The notes beneath the pieces were generated by a model that was given only the letters and a program-made list of their open reading frames with translations, was not told where the DNA came from and did not search any database. A stretch of DNA of 6,077 bases, taken from positions 1 to 6,077 of the forward strand of contig JAAYEN010000147.1 in the NCBI GenBank assembly GCA_012728775.1, written 5' to 3'. Origin of the DNA: Tissierellia bacterium. GTDB taxonomy: Bacteria > Bacillota_A > Clostridia > Tissierellales > Peptoniphilaceae. The position numbers were made by a program, and so were the translations under genes. Shown piece after piece: positions 5,918-6,077 of this stretch (its first letter is position 1; each line of letters opens with the position of its first letter).

Positions 5918-5940
5918 TATAATAAAATTAAAGAGGTGAT
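5918..5940 (+). promoter_or_regulatory. Promoter -10 and ribosome binding site of the XRE regulator gene
   Basis: TATAAT at 5918-5923 lacks a clear -35 upstream (16-18 bp away is TGAATT, ATGAAT or AATGAA). A strong SD, AGAGGTGAT, occupies 5932-5940, about 6-8 nt before the ATG at 5947. The transcript would have a very short leader. The rest of the spacer, 5774-5917, is extremely AT-rich and I see no gene or structured element in it. Confidence 0.5.
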
Positions 5941-5946
5941 TGTAAA

Positions 5947-6077
5947 ATGGACTTTAATGAATTAGGAAAAGCCATTAAAGAAACAAGATTAGAAAAAGGT
6001 CTATCTATTAAAAATCTAGCTGAAGGTATAGGAGTTTCTTCTTCCCTTTTAAGTCAAATTGAAAGAGGATTAGCTAA
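5947..6077 (+). CDS. XRE-family helix-turn-helix regulator, C-terminus cut by window edge
   Basis: Forty-three residues are visible before the window ends. They form most of an XRE/Cro-type DNA-binding domain: IKETRLEKGLSIKNLAEGIG, then VSSSLLSQIERGLA, where the SxLSQIERG block is the hallmark of the recognition helix and following turn. This variant (ELGKAIKETRLEKGLSIKNLAE...LLSQIERG) often precedes a C-terminal cupin domain in about 180-residue regulators, but that part is outside the window, so the architecture is only a suggestion. The start ATG is fixed by the SD at 5932-5940. It is divergent from rpsD across 255 bp and probably unrelated to it. Confidence 0.85.
   Translation, partial: MDFNELGKAIKETRLEKGLSIKNLAEGIGVSSSLLSQIERGLA

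Overview
The window looks like chromosome from a low-G+C Gram-positive anaerobe. Non-coding DNA is very AT-rich, Shine-Dalgarno (SD) sequences are mostly strong, terminators are U-tailed hairpins, and the S4 protein is the zinc-free form common in Clostridia. The overall flavour resembles Clostridia/Tissierellia such as Anaerococcus or Peptoniphilus. That placement comes from recognising protein style, not from a search, and is only moderately certain.

Layout from left to right: (1) the 3' part of a GNAT-type N-acetyltransferase gene on the + strand, cut by the window edge; (2) a bidirectional hairpin terminator shared with the next gene; (3) a TraX-family membrane protein gene on the - strand; (4) a three-gene cassette at about 1177-5091; (5) rpsD for ribosomal protein S4 on the - strand, with its own promoter and a leader hairpin beside its SD; (6) an AT-rich spacer; (7) the first 43 codons of an XRE-family DNA-binding regulator on the + strand, cut by the right edge.

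The cassette is the most interesting part. An M20-family, AbgB-like amidohydrolase and a MelB-like (GPH family) cation symporter form a tight operon on the - strand, with 1 nt between the genes and the transporter's SD embedded in the last codons of the hydrolase. A LysR-type regulator is transcribed divergently from a 130-bp spacer. The spacer holds a textbook TTGACA-N18-TATAAT promoter for the regulator and a perfect 10-bp dyad. The simplest reading is a small catabolic unit: the symporter imports a conjugated compound, the hydrolase cleaves its amide bond in the cytoplasm, and the LysR protein senses the substrate or a product. The substrate cannot be read from the sequence.

The cassette is bracketed by two directly oriented copies of a 32-nt terminator element that match at 31 of 32 positions, one directly downstream of rpsD and one between the transporter gene and traX. 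This suggests an rpsD-terminator-traX arrangement into which the cassette was inserted, or from which it could be lost by recombination.
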